A DNA stretch of 64,000 nucleotides from Owenia fusiformis. Taxonomy: Eukaryota; Annelida; Polychaeta; Sabellida; Oweniidae. Positions 1 to 11,002 of this stretch are shown one piece after another. How positions within the stretch are numbered: position 1 is the stretch's first letter; the number at the start of each line of letters is the position of its first letter. The stretch covers positions 4,862,571 to 4,926,570 of the forward strand of contig CAIIXF020000011.1 of NCBI GenBank assembly GCA_903813345.2, written 5' to 3'. The position numbers and the translations under genes were made by a program. The notes beneath the pieces are model-generated. The model saw only the letters and a program-made list of their open reading frames with translations, had not been told where the DNA came from and searched no databases.

Positions 1-194
1 GCAATTTATATAATATTAGATACTTACGTTTCAGATTACACACTGGACACCATCTTCCCGGAGGTATATGTGAACCTTGTGGACAAGTTATACTGGGACA
101 TTTTGTATAATATAAGAAACTTACGTTTCATATTACACACTGGACAACATCCTCCCGGAGGTATATGTGAACCGTTTTGACAAGTAATACTGGG
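1..194 (-). repeat. Left part of the ~96-bp exon-derived tandem array
   Basis: Two units of the same repeat as at 11,003-12,581, including the ACTTACGTTTC donor complement at about 23-33 and 119-129. The array is cut at 191-194 (TGGG) by the large inverted-terminus element and resumes at 10,999 with the same TGGG. It continues off the left edge of the window. Confidence 0.85.
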
Positions 195-1186
195 AACAGG
201 ATCTTAAGAGGTTCTGGACAAATCATTTGATTCTGGACTTGTCATATTTTTTTTTCAACGAAATCACATCCAAGGGTTGAATTTTTATTAGCTATTTAGA
301 GAGTGAGTCCTGCCTGGTATTAATTTCAATAAAAAAGTTAAAATAGAACCCTATTTGAGAGTCAATCTAATACTTACATTACATTGATAAATTAAGGCAA
401 ATCCTGAAATATTTTTAAAGTGCGTTTTTTAATGAAATATTTTCCAGCAAGTATTTAAATGAAACGGTCTTATTTAAATACAAATCATAACATGATATTT
501 TTCATGAAACATTTTTCAATGAAATTCAATTGAAGGGTCAAGATAAAACGAGCTAATTTAGGTGAAAACCCTTACATGATGATGTGTTTTCATAACTTCT
601 TTCATAAAATTCCATCAAGGGGTGAAGATAAAATGATCGAATTTAAGTGATTTAAGGATCACGAGAATATGTTTTCTTTGATATTTTCTATGAAATCCCA
701 TCCAATGGTCAAGGTAAAATTTTGATTTTGATTTTGATTTGGTCACGTGTTCGAAAGATCCATATAAGGCCCATAGAACCATATAGGAACGTCATTTTGA
801 ATGTCACGTGATAGATCCATATAAGGCTTTTAGAACCATTTATGGAAAGATGAGGGAAGCCCCTGACACCTGTTTCACGATTTTTATGCACTTCATTATT
901 GTACCGAAGTTTGCCGATTCGATTCGTCGTATTTCGGAATCCTGGTGACAATTTTATACTCCATTGGAGTATTTTTGACCTACTTCTTATGACGGAAATT
1001 CCCGAACCTTGTTCGAATTAATCCGGATTTTCTGACCTACCTTATCTACCGAGATTTCACGAGTTAACACTCGTCTCATTCCGAAATCCTGGTGACAATT
1101 TTATACTCCATTGGAGTATTTTTGATCTACTTTTTCTGGATTTTGCCCTACTTATTATATCTTGACAACAAGCAAATCAAAAAGTT

Positions 1187-1262
1187 CGACATGAACGGGT
1201 CTCGATCAACTAACCTAGACTATGGAAGCCAGGCACGCTAACCATTAGGCCAACGAGCTACC
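1187..1262 (-). other. tRNA-like sequence with A and B boxes (left arm)
   Basis: The minus strand carries TGGCCTAATGG (1252-1242), fitting the pol III A box TRGCNNARYGG, and GATCGAGAC near 1205-1198, fitting the B box GWTCRANNC, about 34 nt apart as in tRNA genes. A short CCTGG/CTAGG stem brackets a TTCCA loop. The acceptor stem does not pair, so this is a tRNA-derived remnant, perhaps a SINE head, and not a working tRNA gene. Confidence 0.45.
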
Positions 1263-1339
1263 GATATGAAAGAACAAAAGTATTATATATTTATACCGAG
1301 CGTCAATTCAAAATGATCCTCACTTTTGTCTCCACTTAA

Positions 1340-2311
1340 AGTGTGCGCCTGACCCGGCTACGTATAGCACAGAGTTTATACTGGCGGATTAGACTAGTTC
1401 ATTTTTTATATGTGTGTGAAAGCTTTCTCTTATTTTCGTTTTTTCGTTTAGTACGGTTTTGTTATAATTGCCGAGGTCATATAACCGAGATAAAACAATG
1501 ATTATCGTTGACTGCCCACACACAAAACACACGTTGAGTGAACAGTGTTATTACAAACAACAGGCTTTAGAATACAAAGCGTAGTGTGATAATAAGCTGT
1601 ACACTACCACTGCTGCATGTACATATTACTAATTTACTAGGGCTCCCAAAGAGTGGATAGGGAGGTTGTGTTTGTCACTTTTAAATTTTACATTTCAAAA
1701 TCGTCATTTTACATGTCATAATTTGTTGGTTTCATTCGTTTAGCCAATCAAAACATTGTAAAACAATAAATTGCCTGTTACGTACAATCAATTTTGTTCA
1801 GTTTTGATTAGTTGTCAGATCCATGTATCAAAACAAAAATCCTACTTTCACTTCAAAATACTTCAGTGAGATGAAGGCTCGGAATTGTCACATGCAATAA
1901 CTTATTGTTGTATTCGTTATTTTATCTTCTCGATAGTAGCATTTAGTCGCACATTTGATGCCAGGTCACCTTGTCGCGTACCTCTTGGGGAACCCCACAT
2001 TTATGTGTGTACTCATGGAAGTAAATTCCCCGGTGTTGCCAAGAGTCACAAACTTTTCAACAGGTTCGAAATGACCAATTTCTCTCATATATACTCTAAA
2101 TATTTTATTATTTAGCACCTACAAAGTATTGCTAATAACCATAATGTAATTTCAATAAGGAAACTTATCTGGCTACATGTAAATTCAATATCAACACTAG
2201 CTGTTCTCTCAACACGTCCTGGCTTACCTTGTGGTGACAAACCCTGGATTTTCGCTATTTATAGTTTATCAACACATGGACGCATGCGCATTTTATAGTT
2301 TATCGGGCACT
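1340..2311. mobile_element. 972-bp insertion with TTAA target duplication
   Basis: TTAA occurs at 1336-1339 and 2312-2315. The inner ends read AGTGTGCGCC and (complement) AGTGCCCGAT, a short imperfect inverted terminus. The opposite arm of the host element lacks this block and has a single TTAA at the matching point, so insertion is clear. TTAA duplication is typical of piggyBac and Kolobok transposons. No coding sequence was found, so this looks non-autonomous. Confidence 0.7.
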
Positions 2312-2508
2312 TTAAATACGACTCGTCAGTTGTATCCAGAATAGTAGAACGCCTATGGCGCTAGTGAATAACCAAGTCCCAGGTGAGTGGTTCGTATCCC
2401 TCCGTGATATACTATTTTTGTTTTATTAAATACGACAGAAAGGAGCAAGGTGTAGGTTGAAAACAAGACGTTAGTTTGTTTCAAAACAGTTTGGAAACAT
2501 TAATCTCT

Positions 2509-3243
2509 GGAACATTATTTTTTCAACACTGATACAAATTTCCCTGACATTTCCCTGACATGTCTACCGTTTCGAAATTCCCGGTCATCTTTGGCCCTTT
2601 TGACCTAATTTTAAAATTACCTGACATTTCCAGCACTTGGAAAATCAAGTCAATTTCCCTGACATTTCCAGGTGTGTATGAACCCTCGAAATATCCCACT
2701 GGCTCACCCTATGAATCGCTAGCACAGATTGGATTGATTAGTGTTTCAAAATGGTGGACGAAGTGTTTGATTAGATAATTTACATATTAAGCTTCTTAAA
2801 GGGGCAACAAGGCCTGTACATAGAAAAATCGAAATGTTTTACATTTTCTGAATTTTTAGGGCAACATTTGGCTTTAACATCTTTTTTATACATTTTTTCT
2901 TAAAATGTATGGATAAACAATAAAATTTCAGCATTAAGCAGTGCAAATTCAGTTCAAAGCTTCTATAAAGGGAGTCCAACTTATAGATTTTGAAAATCCG
3001 ACTCGTTTAAAGAAGAATATCAGCAGCTTAAATCACGCCTTGTGATCATACAAAATGGATGGAGGGGGGGTAGGCGATTTCTGCAAGAAAACTCAACAAA
3101 TTTGGAAGATTTATTTTTTTCAAGATAAAATTTACAACTGAATTGCCAAATGAATAGGCGCAGTGCATGGCAAAATATGTAAGGTCTTCTAGTATTTTTT
3201 GAACTGATACGCTTCTAAGATATGAGATCTATTATAAAAGGCG

Positions 3244-3278
<35 letters not shown>

Positions 3279-3345
3279 ACGTTCAAAAGTCAATGTTTTT
3301 GCTATAAATCAGGCAACAATGGTCTACACGACCTGTAATAAATAG
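2509..3345. other. No gene; short repeats and an (ATC)n microsatellite
   Basis: Several TTTCCCTGACATTTCC-type words recur around 2540-2670. An (ATC)n tract lies at 3244-3279. No credible coding sequence was seen. Confidence 0.6.
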
Positions 3346-4173
3346 GTATGAGGGGCGTTATTAGAGAATTTTCGTTATAAGTTTTTTAAAAACTTATACG
3401 TATACTTATACTTATAAACCCAATAAACAAGGTGTTTCATAATTTCCTAATTCGTCGGGAAATATCTCCTAGGACGGTTATAAAAAGGGCCAATGGCATA
3501 CCATCCGTACCCCCTTGATGTAAAGCATGTTTAGTTGTGTCATATGTGTTTTCTAGAATCAAATAGGCTGATATAGCACACGGGTTTTACAGATTTATCT
3601 ACTCTCAAATATATTTTTTGTAGATGATCGTTTTGAATCACCTTGTAGAAATAACGAAGGGAGAATTAGTTCAGCTTATGAATGAGTCGAGCTATTTGAT
3701 TGGATACTATGCCTATTCAGCCGATTAATTTTAATAAGCCATTCTGGTCAGTAGGTCCACACATATACTATGCGGAGATCCAACTCTGTAAGTTTATAAT
3801 CTGCGTATAAAGGCCCTTTTATACGTAAAAACTTAAAAATTGACCTTATAATTTCATGAGAACTTTGAAATGATCGACTCGTTCGTGTAGTGATTCACTT
3901 TAAAGGGTCTTGTTTATCGTACACTACAAGGACCCGTCAACTAGAATTTAGTTTATCGTGTTCATAATTGACACTAGCAAAGGACATTGTATTCGCAGTC
4001 CCTAGTTGATGATGAAGCTTGACTATATCGGGAATAGTTATGCCCCACTTGGTACAGATTATGAAAATCAATTTGAATTGATTTTAGTTCGACAAGACCC
4101 TTTAAACTATAAGTATACGTATACGTTTTTGAAACAACTTATAACGAAAATTCTCTATTATCACAACACTGAC
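3346..4173. mobile_element. ~0.83-kb inverted-terminus (foldback/MITE-like) element
   Basis: AGAGAATTTTCGTTATAAG near 3361 is matched in reverse complement by CTTATAACGAAAATTCTCT near 4137-4155. The pairing extends inward through the ACGTATAC(TTATA) tract. The outer limits are approximate and no target duplication could be fixed. Confidence 0.5.
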
Positions 4174-4614
4174 ATTGCTCACTTTTTAAAGTTGTTTCAA
4201 AGCGTTATATGTAAATGGGCGTGTGGAAGGCCCGTGGGTGGCAATAAAATAACTCGAACTTCAAATTAAAATATATATAAAATAGTATATTTCAAACTTC
4301 AATGTTTAAAATACAATGCTCTGTAATGTAATGTACAACATGAACTCTTACAGCAACTACTGACAAGCCAACACCCAATGCAAACTCAGCTACATGTGAG
4401 TGAGAAAGACCATATAGGGGAACAATAGATATATAAAACTGACACAGTTTGCATAGTTGAATAACTCAAGGTGAAAAGTGAACATGGTATTAAAAGAGTA
4501 AAACTGCAAACAACCTACTTAGGGACCTGTTATATTGAGATGAATAGGGATTGATTAATATGAACAGTAATAATATAAAATGTGAAAATGACCATGTTAC
4601 ATATACAAAAAATA

Positions 4615-4862
4615 ACCCCATTGTTACAAAATCACAAAAAGTGAAATATCTATTCTTGTATTGCATTTTCGTTCACTGGACATATTTTAATTGCATTGCT
4701 ATTAGATACATTTTAAGGGTGATATGAAAATTGAACCACGAAAACAGATGTACTTTAAGTTAAAGGGAACTTTCTACCATACCCGCCATGCTATCTGACC
4801 CGAACGAGCCACCTTGTGGTGAGATTGGTAACTACCTGCTCGCATCTGCGTTATTACGCAGA
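4615..4862 (+). repeat. Dispersed repeat, copy 1 (inverted copy in lectin-gene intron)
   Basis: This ~250-bp block contains CTATCTGACCCGAACGAGCC and CGCATCTGCGTTATTAC. It is present in reverse orientation at about 19,768-20,010. Both copies share the order and spacing of many words, with point differences. The family is not recognised. Confidence 0.6.
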
Positions 4863-5199
4863 GACATAAACGTATACACAAGGAAACGATAGGAGATAAC
4901 CTATTTTATCTCTGTATACATTTTAACGTTAATACATCGTTGAATCGAATTTGTCCAAAGGTCTTGAAACGTAAAATACCTAAATATTTATCTTAGACCT
5001 TGGGATGACCTTGTACAAGAAACATTAATGTTGACCTCGGTTCATCTAATCATAGTTCGCCAAGGGCCATAGTATCATCAAACGCCAAATACCTAGACAT
5101 TGATCGTTTACTTGGATTTAAATAAGGAGTATGATTTTAAAATTGGCTAGGTCGTGGTTAAGCAACAATAGTATGTTCGAAATACCGCTGTGTAATGCC

Positions 5200-5310
5200 T
5201 GGATCACATTTGCTGCGAGTATTTGGTTCAAAATTGAATACATTTCTGAACACAATACTCAATCGGCCGGGCGCCGTAGTGAAAATCGGAGCAAATGTGA
5301 CCAAGACATA
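5200..5310 (+). repeat. GC-rich foldback repeat (CGGCCGGGCGCCG), copy 1
   Basis: The block runs from GGATCACATTTGCTGCG to CGGAGCAAATGTGACC and is roughly palindromic. A second copy at 14,640-14,726 plus 17,211-17,260 is split by the 2.48-kb RSS-like element, so this copy shows the uninterrupted arrangement (ACTCAATCGGCCGGGCGCC). Confidence 0.55.
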
Positions 5311-5679
5311 AAACAATTGAATAATACTGTATCAGTTTCACATTTACAGCGGTCAAAAGCATTTACAAAAAAACCGCCAGAGTTGGCAATCATATAAAAT
5401 GAAACCAATCCCGCTGTGATTCATAGAAATAACTAATTTACTGCATTGAGTTCAATGTTATAACCATGTCGATTTACATGAGTGTCCGATTCATTGTACC
5501 AAATTTAAACCTTGACTGTTCTCCAGAAAGCAATAAGCTGACATATATCATATTTTACATTTTAATACAACTGAAAAGATAATAAATGTTTTAATATAAA
5601 GTTGACGTAGTTATAAATGTTTTCAGCGTAAAATCAAAGCACAACCATATAATTAAAAACATTACGCTGGGATTCCAAC

Positions 5680-5990
5680 TGGATACAACTGACGAGTTGT
5701 ATTTAGGTGGCCTAAAGTGCTGCTTATTTTTTCGTGAAGCCACTCAGTAAAATTACGATTTCTCTCAACCCTGATGTTCAATCAACATCATTCGAGTATC
5801 TATATGTTCCTGACACGTTCGGGCATCCGGTTATGACAACGTCTACCCAATGTTTGCACGAGAAATTGACGTAATTCATGACTGAAATCGGGAAGACAAA
5901 AATATGTGATATTCTTTCAGAATTGTTTATAATAACTATTTACAAAAACGTTCCCGAGACACAATCCATTTAGGTAGGGTTTGTTTTAAA
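5680..5990 (+). repeat. Internal partial copy of sequences also found at 9419-9845
   Basis: GGATACAACTGACGAG near 5691 recurs near 9833 in the same orientation. The block 5758-5975, containing GTTCCTGACACGTTCGGGC, matches the reverse complement of 9419-9600. The minus-strand copy reads LQPDVQSRSFKYICVPDTFG, and the plus copy here gives a decayed version. Not a recognised domain. Confidence 0.45.
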
Positions 5991-7785
5991 GTCGAAAAGC
6001 CCCAATAAGACAATACAAACCCAGATTAAACCCAGAAGAATGCAGATTTCATGTAATGATTTACGTTCATGTAAACAAGGAAAGTACATATACACACTAC
6101 CCTACCTCGATCGCGCATGCGCGAATCTTTTGGCTTTCAAACATGTCGCTTTTGAGTATATCGACTGCTTAGTCAAAAGGTTAATACGTTTGGTGCTCGG
6201 AGTGAGTCACTGGAGAGGTTAAGCTACCGTATAAAATCCAAAACGCAACTTAAACGTATCAATCGGCCCTATACAAATACATGTAGAGTTCACACATAAA
6301 TAGCCGTTCAGCTCTAGTGTTTGTTTAGACTACGCCATAGCTTGTAATGATTACATAGTATGCCATTGATGAAGTTCAATAGCTGGTTTTCTAATACATA
6401 TTTTAAACGAGCTCGTTTCGTAAGATTATTGGAGTTAAATCATGCGTTACATACATCATCTTCTTCAGAAAGAATTATACTTTGCATCGAAATCAAAATT
6501 CCAAGGATAATATTCAACAGACATGAGTATAATGATTCCCGTTGATAGCAACGTGGAAATTTAAAATTTCCCGTTCTAAACACGCAACTTTGAAGTTGAA
6601 CGGGTATCTGAAGTAGACTAAAGCGATACAATCCTATGTTGATTCAATGTACTTTGCGTTTATGTATACGTTTTGAAAAACCGTATTTGCTTAACCTCTC
6701 CAATATTGCTATTCGCTACACTTCAGTGGTGCAATAGTGAAGTCCATGTTCCAAGTTATATGATAGTTGAAGAAATAATGTAAATAATATCGTTTTAAAT
6801 TTTAAAATATTTGATATGTCATAGTACACGGTACACAGCTGCAAAAGTTGATCAATACAGGGTACAAGGAATGTAAATTGTTCAATAGTACAGGGAGCGA
6901 GAAAGTAAGCTGATTATACAGACATATTATGTCCCAACCTCATGTACATTTACGTTGCAAACAGTGAAAGTAATGCTAAAAAGGCCGCCTGTTGATGCTT
7001 TGAGGTGTCATCAATTGTCCAAATAAAGTAAACATTATTTTGTAGATTTAGACACGGGCTTTCAAGGCGTATGCATTTTAGTCATTAACTTAACAAGAAC
7101 GCTAGATTATACGTGTTACTAGGGTATCAAATTGAAATAAAATAACGAAATTAAATATCAACACGTTAATGATAAATTACTATCCGCTATCAGTATTAAT
7201 GACTATTTGCTACTCAGATTAATTAAAATTGCCTGAACTACATATGAAGAATCTTTCTATAGAACCCCTTGAATGGTCTAATTCACTACCGTCCTAAAAA
7301 ACCGACCAATCAAAATGTTTTGTTCAAATTCACAAAAATACAGTTGACTAACATACTAGAAAACGTATCCACCTATAACACGATGACACGCAGTTTAAAC
7401 AACAGTTAACTGGGTTTTTTGTTACATATCAATGTAACATTTTCGAAGGGACACTTACATGCTCCCTGTACGTTGATAGATTTACTGAAATGTATCGTGT
7501 ATTGCATTTGGTTTTGCTTCACTGCGCCCACTATTATCTATCTTTGCCTATAGTGGTTTTTTGCCAACAATATTCTACACACTCCTTGATGAATCAAATC
7601 TATGTCTGGTAGAACACTAGAAATATATGTAAAATGTATTTTACGTTCAGAAATATGGAATTAAACCCACGTCCTCCATTTGCAACTAAGCTGTATCCTG
7701 TTTCCCTTTTAAACGTGGTCACGTGGTAGGGTAGTGTGATATAATCCCCATATAAAACACTGGCCTACGTGACATGTAAACACAG
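5991..7785. other. No gene recognised; one inverted repeat pair
   Basis: GGAGAGGTTAAGC at about 6212 and GCTTAACCTCTCC at about 6689 form an inverted pair with further matching sequence toward the centre, suggesting a decayed foldback. No other supported features were seen. Confidence 0.45.
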
Positions 7786-9418
7786 GTTTATGTTTATGTT
7801 TATGTATCTTTATTTCCACCTATGCAGATGAGTACATAATAATTATAAAGTTAATGTGGCAATATTAAAAATATAAAAATAAAAATATATATATTTACAA
7901 CGCAAACTGTGTTGATTTAATAGTTTATAGAGCTATAGCTGCAGCTCTTGTTTTTAACATGTGTTTGACACTTAACATTATCTTCACATACATTCTGTAG
8001 TCTAATGCTTCATTTTTTCCTAGTAAGACCTCCATTTTTTCAACCATATTATATCCATCAAATATTCTGTCACTTAAAACTGCCAACAAGTCACTCCTAC
8101 TTTCATGAAGTTCAAGGCAATCTAAGAGAAAATGCCTTGTCGTTTCATTTGTCATCCCACACAGAGGACAAATAGTGTCATAGTTGAGTGGGAAAGCACC
8201 TGTTAGCAGTTTTACCATATCCCTACACATCCCTATATATTAACAATTCGATTGACAGATTCTCCACCATACGCATGGTTTTATCGTAACTTGTATCGTT
8301 CTATAAACGCTAAGTCTGTAAGATATGTTACATAACAAGTGCCATCTGTCTTCTTCATACTGCATTATGCGTGCTTTAACAATCTGTTTCCACGCACATT
8401 TGGGCATCAGGTCATAATTCAAAAAATATTCATCAATATATCGCCATAAATTGTATCTTGTCACAAGGTTCAAAACTGCATTTATTACTGAATAGTTGCT
8501 ATACAACTTTGAATGTTCAGAAATTGACTTCCATCTAAAGAACTCAATTATAAAAATCATTTTATACACACATGTGGTTGGTAGATTTAGGATACACCAC
8601 AGAAACATTAACTTTTTTGTATCTATGACCGCACGAATCCTCGACCAGCCCAGTTGTGCCAAGGAAGCTTCGTTATGCACATTACATGGCAATTGTTGAA
8701 TACGTTTTGCTATTTGTCTATGTGTCAATTCAAGGGTATCATAATCACATTGTTTCAATGGCAGGATATCCATACCGTATGTCATGGATGGTACCGATAT
8801 GGACCAATATAAAATAGAGGCCGTCAGTGGATTGTATTCGAAGGAGTCACTGCTGAGAAGCCCCACTCCCGCGTTGATAGCCCTTCTAGCCTTTCCCATT
8901 GCATTATCAATATGTTGTTTCAAGTTACCATTTGTATTTAAAATGAGACCCACATGTGTACATTCTCTGACATGATCCATTTTATCTGGTCCAAGGTAAA
9001 AACACAAGTCTTTGCGGCCCTGTCTCTCTTTAGTGCAAACCATCAACGTTTTTGACTTCCCAGGGTGGAAGGTGAAACGCCATCGCGTACTGAAACGATA
9101 TGCTATGTCCAGTAATGTTTGTAAGGACCTTGGGAACACAGCCATGAGGATCAGGTCATCGGCGTATGTGGGTGAGGTTACATTAATATTGCCGATTCTG
9201 CATCCAGCATTGCTTTGTTCGAGTTCCTTTAAGATGCTATTTGTGAAACGCATATAGAGCATCAAACTACAGACACCCCCCTGATGGGCTCCCTGGTTAA
9301 CGAAGAAAGGATCAGACATAGATTTTCTCACTCTAACCCTGCATTCAAATTGGTTCAAATTGAAATATAGAAAATTTTCAACATAGCATTTGCTTCTGTC
9401 TGTATGCCCCTCTACCTG
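7786..9418 (-). pseudogene. 5'-truncated LINE: RT with YADD and C-terminal zinc motif
   Basis: Reading leftward from 9418, the frame contains NQGAHQGGVCS and SPTYADDLIL, the reverse transcriptase core with the catalytic YADD. It then carries the LINE C-terminal region, ending in CPLCGMTNETTRHFLLDC (a CCHC-type zinc motif) near 8160-8110. An in-frame stop at 8237-8239 splits the reading frame, and another at 9419-9421 closes it upstream. After the last codon at about 7925 an AT-rich 3' tail ends in AATAAAGATACATAAAC repeats at 7786-7810, typical of a LINE 3' end. The catalytic 5' half of RT and the endonuclease are missing. Jockey/CR1-like affinity is likely. It lies inside the 10.8-kb element. 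Confidence 0.8.
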
Positions 9419-9619
9419 CTAATAAGGCAATGTATCTTCAAATAAAACCTTAGCCAAGTAGATAAGGGTCTCTGGAACACTTTTGTAAATAGTTTTCACA
9501 AGCAATTTTATTCCCGGACGCCCAAACGTGTCAGGAACACATATATATTTGAATGATCTTGATTGGACATCAGGTTGCAGAGAAATCGTATTTTTACTGA
9601 GTGGATTATTGAATTTCAT
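9419..9619 (-). other. Short open stretch of unknown nature beside the LINE
   Basis: The 66-codon frame includes ISLQPDVQSRSFKYICVPDT and is in the same frame as the LINE RT, separated by one TAG. A decayed partial copy lies at 5758-5975. It does not look like the usual RT N-terminal half. It may be an element-specific coding remnant. Confidence 0.35.
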
Positions 9620-9660
9620 AGATCTAGAGGCCCTTCAGGAGTGGAAAACCTTAAATTATC

Positions 9661-10998
9661 AGAGATTAATGTTTCCAAACTGTTTTGAAACAAACTAACG
9701 TCTTGTTTTCAACCTACACCTTGCTCCTTTCTGTCGTATTTAATAAAACAAAAATAGTATATCACGGAGGGATACGAACCACTCACCTGGGACTTGGTTA
9801 TTCACTAGCGCCATAGGCGTTCTACTATTCTGGATACAACTGACGAGTCGTATTTAAGTGGAGACAAAAGTGAGGATCATTTTGAATTGACGCTCGGTAT
9901 AAATATATAATACTTTTGTTCTTTCATATCGGTAGCTCGTTGGCCTAATGGTTAGCGTGCCTGGCTTCCATAGTCTAGGTTAGTTGATCGAGACCCGTTC
10001 ATGTCGAACTTTTTGATTTGCTTGTTGTCAAGATATAATAAGTAGGGCAAAATCCAGAAAAAGTAGATCAAAAATACTCCAATGGAGTATTAAATTGTCA
10101 CCAGGATTTCGGAATGAGACGAATGTTAACTCGTGAAATCTCGGTAGATAAGGTAGGTCAGAAAATCCGGATTAATTCGATCAAGGTTCGGGAATTTCCG
10201 TCATAAGAAGTAGGTCAAAAATACTCCAATGGAGTATAAAATTGTCACCAGGATTCCGAAATACGACGAATCGAATCGGCAAACTTCGGTACAATAATGA
10301 AGTGCATAAAAATCGTGAAACAGGTGTCAGGGGCTTCCCTCATCTTTCCATAAATGGTTCTAAAAGCCTTATATGGATCTATCACGTGACATTCAAAATG
10401 ACGTTCCTATATGGTTCTATGGGCCTTATATGGATCTTTCGAACACGTGACCAAATCAAAATCAAAATCAAAATTTTACCTTGACCATTGGATGGGATTT
10501 CATAGAAAATATCAAAGAAAACATATTCTCGTGATCCTTAAATCACTTAAATTCGATCATTTTATCTTCACCCCTTGATGGAATTTTATGAAAGAAGTTA
10601 TGAAAACACATCATCATGTAAGGGTTTTCACCTAAATTTGCTCGTTTTATCTTGACCCTTCAATTGAATTTCATTGAAAAATGTTTCATGAAAAATATCA
10701 TGTTATGATTTGTATTTAAATAAGACCGTTTCATTTAAATACTTGCTGGATAATATTTCATTAAAAAACGCACTTTAAAAATATTTCAGGATTTGCCTTA
10801 ATTTATCAATGTAATGTAAGTATTAGATTGACTCTCAAATAGGGTTCTATTTTAACTTTTTTATTGAAATTAATACTAGGCAGGACTCGCTCTCTAAATA
10901 GCTAATAAAAATTCAACCCTTGGATGTGATTTCGTTGAAAAAAAAATATGACAAGTCCAGAATCAAATGATTTGTCCAGAACCTCCTAAGATCCTGTT
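9661..10998 (-). repeat. Right terminal inverted repeat of the 10.8-kb element
   Basis: Inverted partner of the left arm, uninterrupted, 1338 bp. It acts as the empty-site control for the insertion in the left arm: here CCACTTAAATACGACTC (as complement) is contiguous. Confidence 0.85.
9931..10006 (+). other. tRNA-like sequence with A and B boxes (right arm)
   Basis: Inverted counterpart of the sequence at 1187-1262. The A box TGGCCTAATGG is at 9941-9951 and the B box GATCGAGAC at 9986-9994. The same caveat applies: no acceptor stem pairing. Confidence 0.45.
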
Positions 10999-11002
10999 TG
11001 GG

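Larger units (their letters stand above)
195..2508 (+). repeat. Left terminal inverted repeat of the 10.8-kb element (interrupted)
   Basis: Pairs with 9661-10,998 in inverted orientation, from the outer AACAGGATC end inward to TAATCTCT at about 2508. The pairing is continuous except for the inserted block 1340-2311. A short shared open frame (minus 709-951, plus 10,242-10,484) is a by-product of the repeat and not a gene. Confidence 0.85.
195..10998. mobile_element. ~10.8-kb DNA element with ~1.34-kb terminal inverted repeats
   Basis: The ends are AACAGGATCTTAAGAGG at 195 and its near-exact complement ending CTTAGGATCCTGTT-type sequence at 10,998. TGGG flanks both sides (191-194 and 10,999-11,002), and removing the element restores a normal array unit (CTGGGACAATTTG), so the 4-bp target duplication is well supported. 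The right arm spans 9661-10,998. The left arm spans 195-2508 but is interrupted by a 972-bp insertion at 1340-2311. The arms differ only by scattered changes. No transposase was recognised inside, and the interior holds LINE debris and other repeats. The 4-bp duplication with long inverted repeats fits Sola-, Ginger- or Chapaev-like groups, but assignment is open. It may be non-autonomous. Confidence 0.85.

Noticed and set aside
709-951. 80-codon frame also present at 10,242-10,484
   Set aside because: Lies in the inverted termini; identical because of the repeat; no domain.
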